Position numbers and translations under genes: made by a program
Shown: one piece after another, positions 42,473 to 42,668 of the stretch
How positions within the stretch are numbered: position 1 is the stretch's first letter
Layout of the letters: each line of letters opens with the position of its first letter
Source: Lentisphaeria bacterium
Lineage (GTDB): Bacteria > Verrucomicrobiota > Lentisphaeria > Victivallales > UBA1829
Assembly: GCA_017963105.1 (NCBI GenBank)
Contig: JAGCTY010000058.1
Location: forward strand, 1-42,668
Direction: 5' to 3'
Length of the DNA stretch: 42,668 nt
The notes under the pieces: model-generated
The model's database searches: none
What the model was told of the DNA's origin: nothing
What the model saw: only the letters and a program-made list of their open reading frames with translations

Positions 42473-42506
42473 TTTGTAAAAAGAGAAAATCGCAGTATAT
42501 TATAAT
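42473..42506 (+). promoter_or_regulatory. Probable guaB promoter
   Basis: TTGTAA (42474-42479) is followed after 16 bases by TATATT (42496-42501), directly joined to a TATAAT (42501-42506). This is about 70 bases before the guaB start codon. Confidence 0.6.
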
Positions 42507-42577
42507 GGCAAATGGTATTGAAAAAACAGCCGTTGCCAAGTGCTGACGCGGCCCGGCGCAAATGATCGGAGCAGCTT

Positions 42578-42668
42578 ATGAGCAATCAAAACATCGACGC
42601 CTTCATGGCGAACTTCAAGTTCGAAAGCCTCACTTTCGACGACATCTCCCTCCTGACCCAGTATGCCG
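42578..42668 (+). CDS. guaB: IMP dehydrogenase, N-terminal fragment
   Basis: The gene starts at ATG 42578 with GGAG six bases upstream and runs off the window. The 30 visible residues contain FESLTFDDISLLTQYA, matching the conserved LTFDDVLL start of IMP dehydrogenases, which oxidise IMP to XMP in guanine nucleotide synthesis. The active-site part is beyond the edge, so the call rests on this motif alone. Confidence 0.8.
   Translation, partial: MSNQNIDAFMANFKFESLTFDDISLLTQYA

Noticed and set aside
42440-42577. Purine riboswitch in front of guaB
   Set aside because: The promoter leaves a leader of only about 70 bases and no conserved purine-riboswitch core was seen.
41911-42585. 224-codon minus-strand frame over the tRNA and the guaB start
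   Set aside because: It runs through the tRNA gene and into guaB, has no ribosome site, and its Phe/Arg-rich composition is not protein-like.

Overview
This window looks like chromosome from a GC-rich Gram-negative bacterium of the PVC group, most likely a Lentisphaerota/Victivallis-like gut anaerobe. That is an inference from the gene mix: secretin-family proteins, a heptose-nucleotide gene, an O-antigen-ligase-like protein, Bat-type VWA/TPR proteins and fucoside-degrading enzymes. No 16S rRNA is present. Sigma70-type promoters are easy to read and repeatedly use the -10 box TATATT.

Layout. (1) 1-5500: an AT-rich accessory block. It holds the end of an unknown plus-strand gene and a tightly coupled minus-strand operon of four genes (GHKL/MORC-like ATPase, unknown protein, DUF6339-like protein, DNA cytosine-5 methyltransferase) behind one strong promoter. 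This looks like an acquired restriction- or defence-type island. A palindrome-rich segment (5580-5740) separates it from the GC-rich chromosome. (2) 5804-11717, minus: an overlapping operon lon, LolA-like secreted protein, TadE-like protein, rfaE2, hypoxanthine phosphoribosyltransferase. The Lon protease carries a low-complexity tail of more than 280 residues. (3) 11910-21070, plus: O-antigen-ligase-like/TPR protein, murD, BatB-type VWA protein with a Gln/Asp repeat tract, a BatD-BatE fusion and a small secreted protein. (4) 21246-27686, plus: a GH95 alpha-L-fucosidase-type enzyme with a LamG-like domain, then a circularly permuted GH3 enzyme with a CBM-like C-terminus. (5) 27767-31472, minus: a lipoprotein and a first pair of secretin-like proteins. 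(6) 31891-33386, plus: an FAD/NAD oxidoreductase and a CYTH protein, followed by a convergent repeat-containing secreted protein (33464-34369, minus). (7) 34594-38181, minus: a NitT/TauT-type ABC importer with a DUF1847 protein. (8) 38276-41468, minus: a second pair of secretin-like proteins, paralogous gene for gene to the first pair, with a roughly 310-nt leader. (9) 41800-42668: tRNA-Lys(TTT), a noncoding stretch with direct repeats and an orphan terminator, and the start of guaB (IMP dehydrogenase).

The two most interesting systems are the four-gene ATPase/methyltransferase operon, which has no recognisable nuclease, and the duplicated two-component secretin operons. Both secretin operons lie without any visible secretion ATPase, platform protein or pilin gene. 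No search could be run, so family names rest on motifs read by eye.
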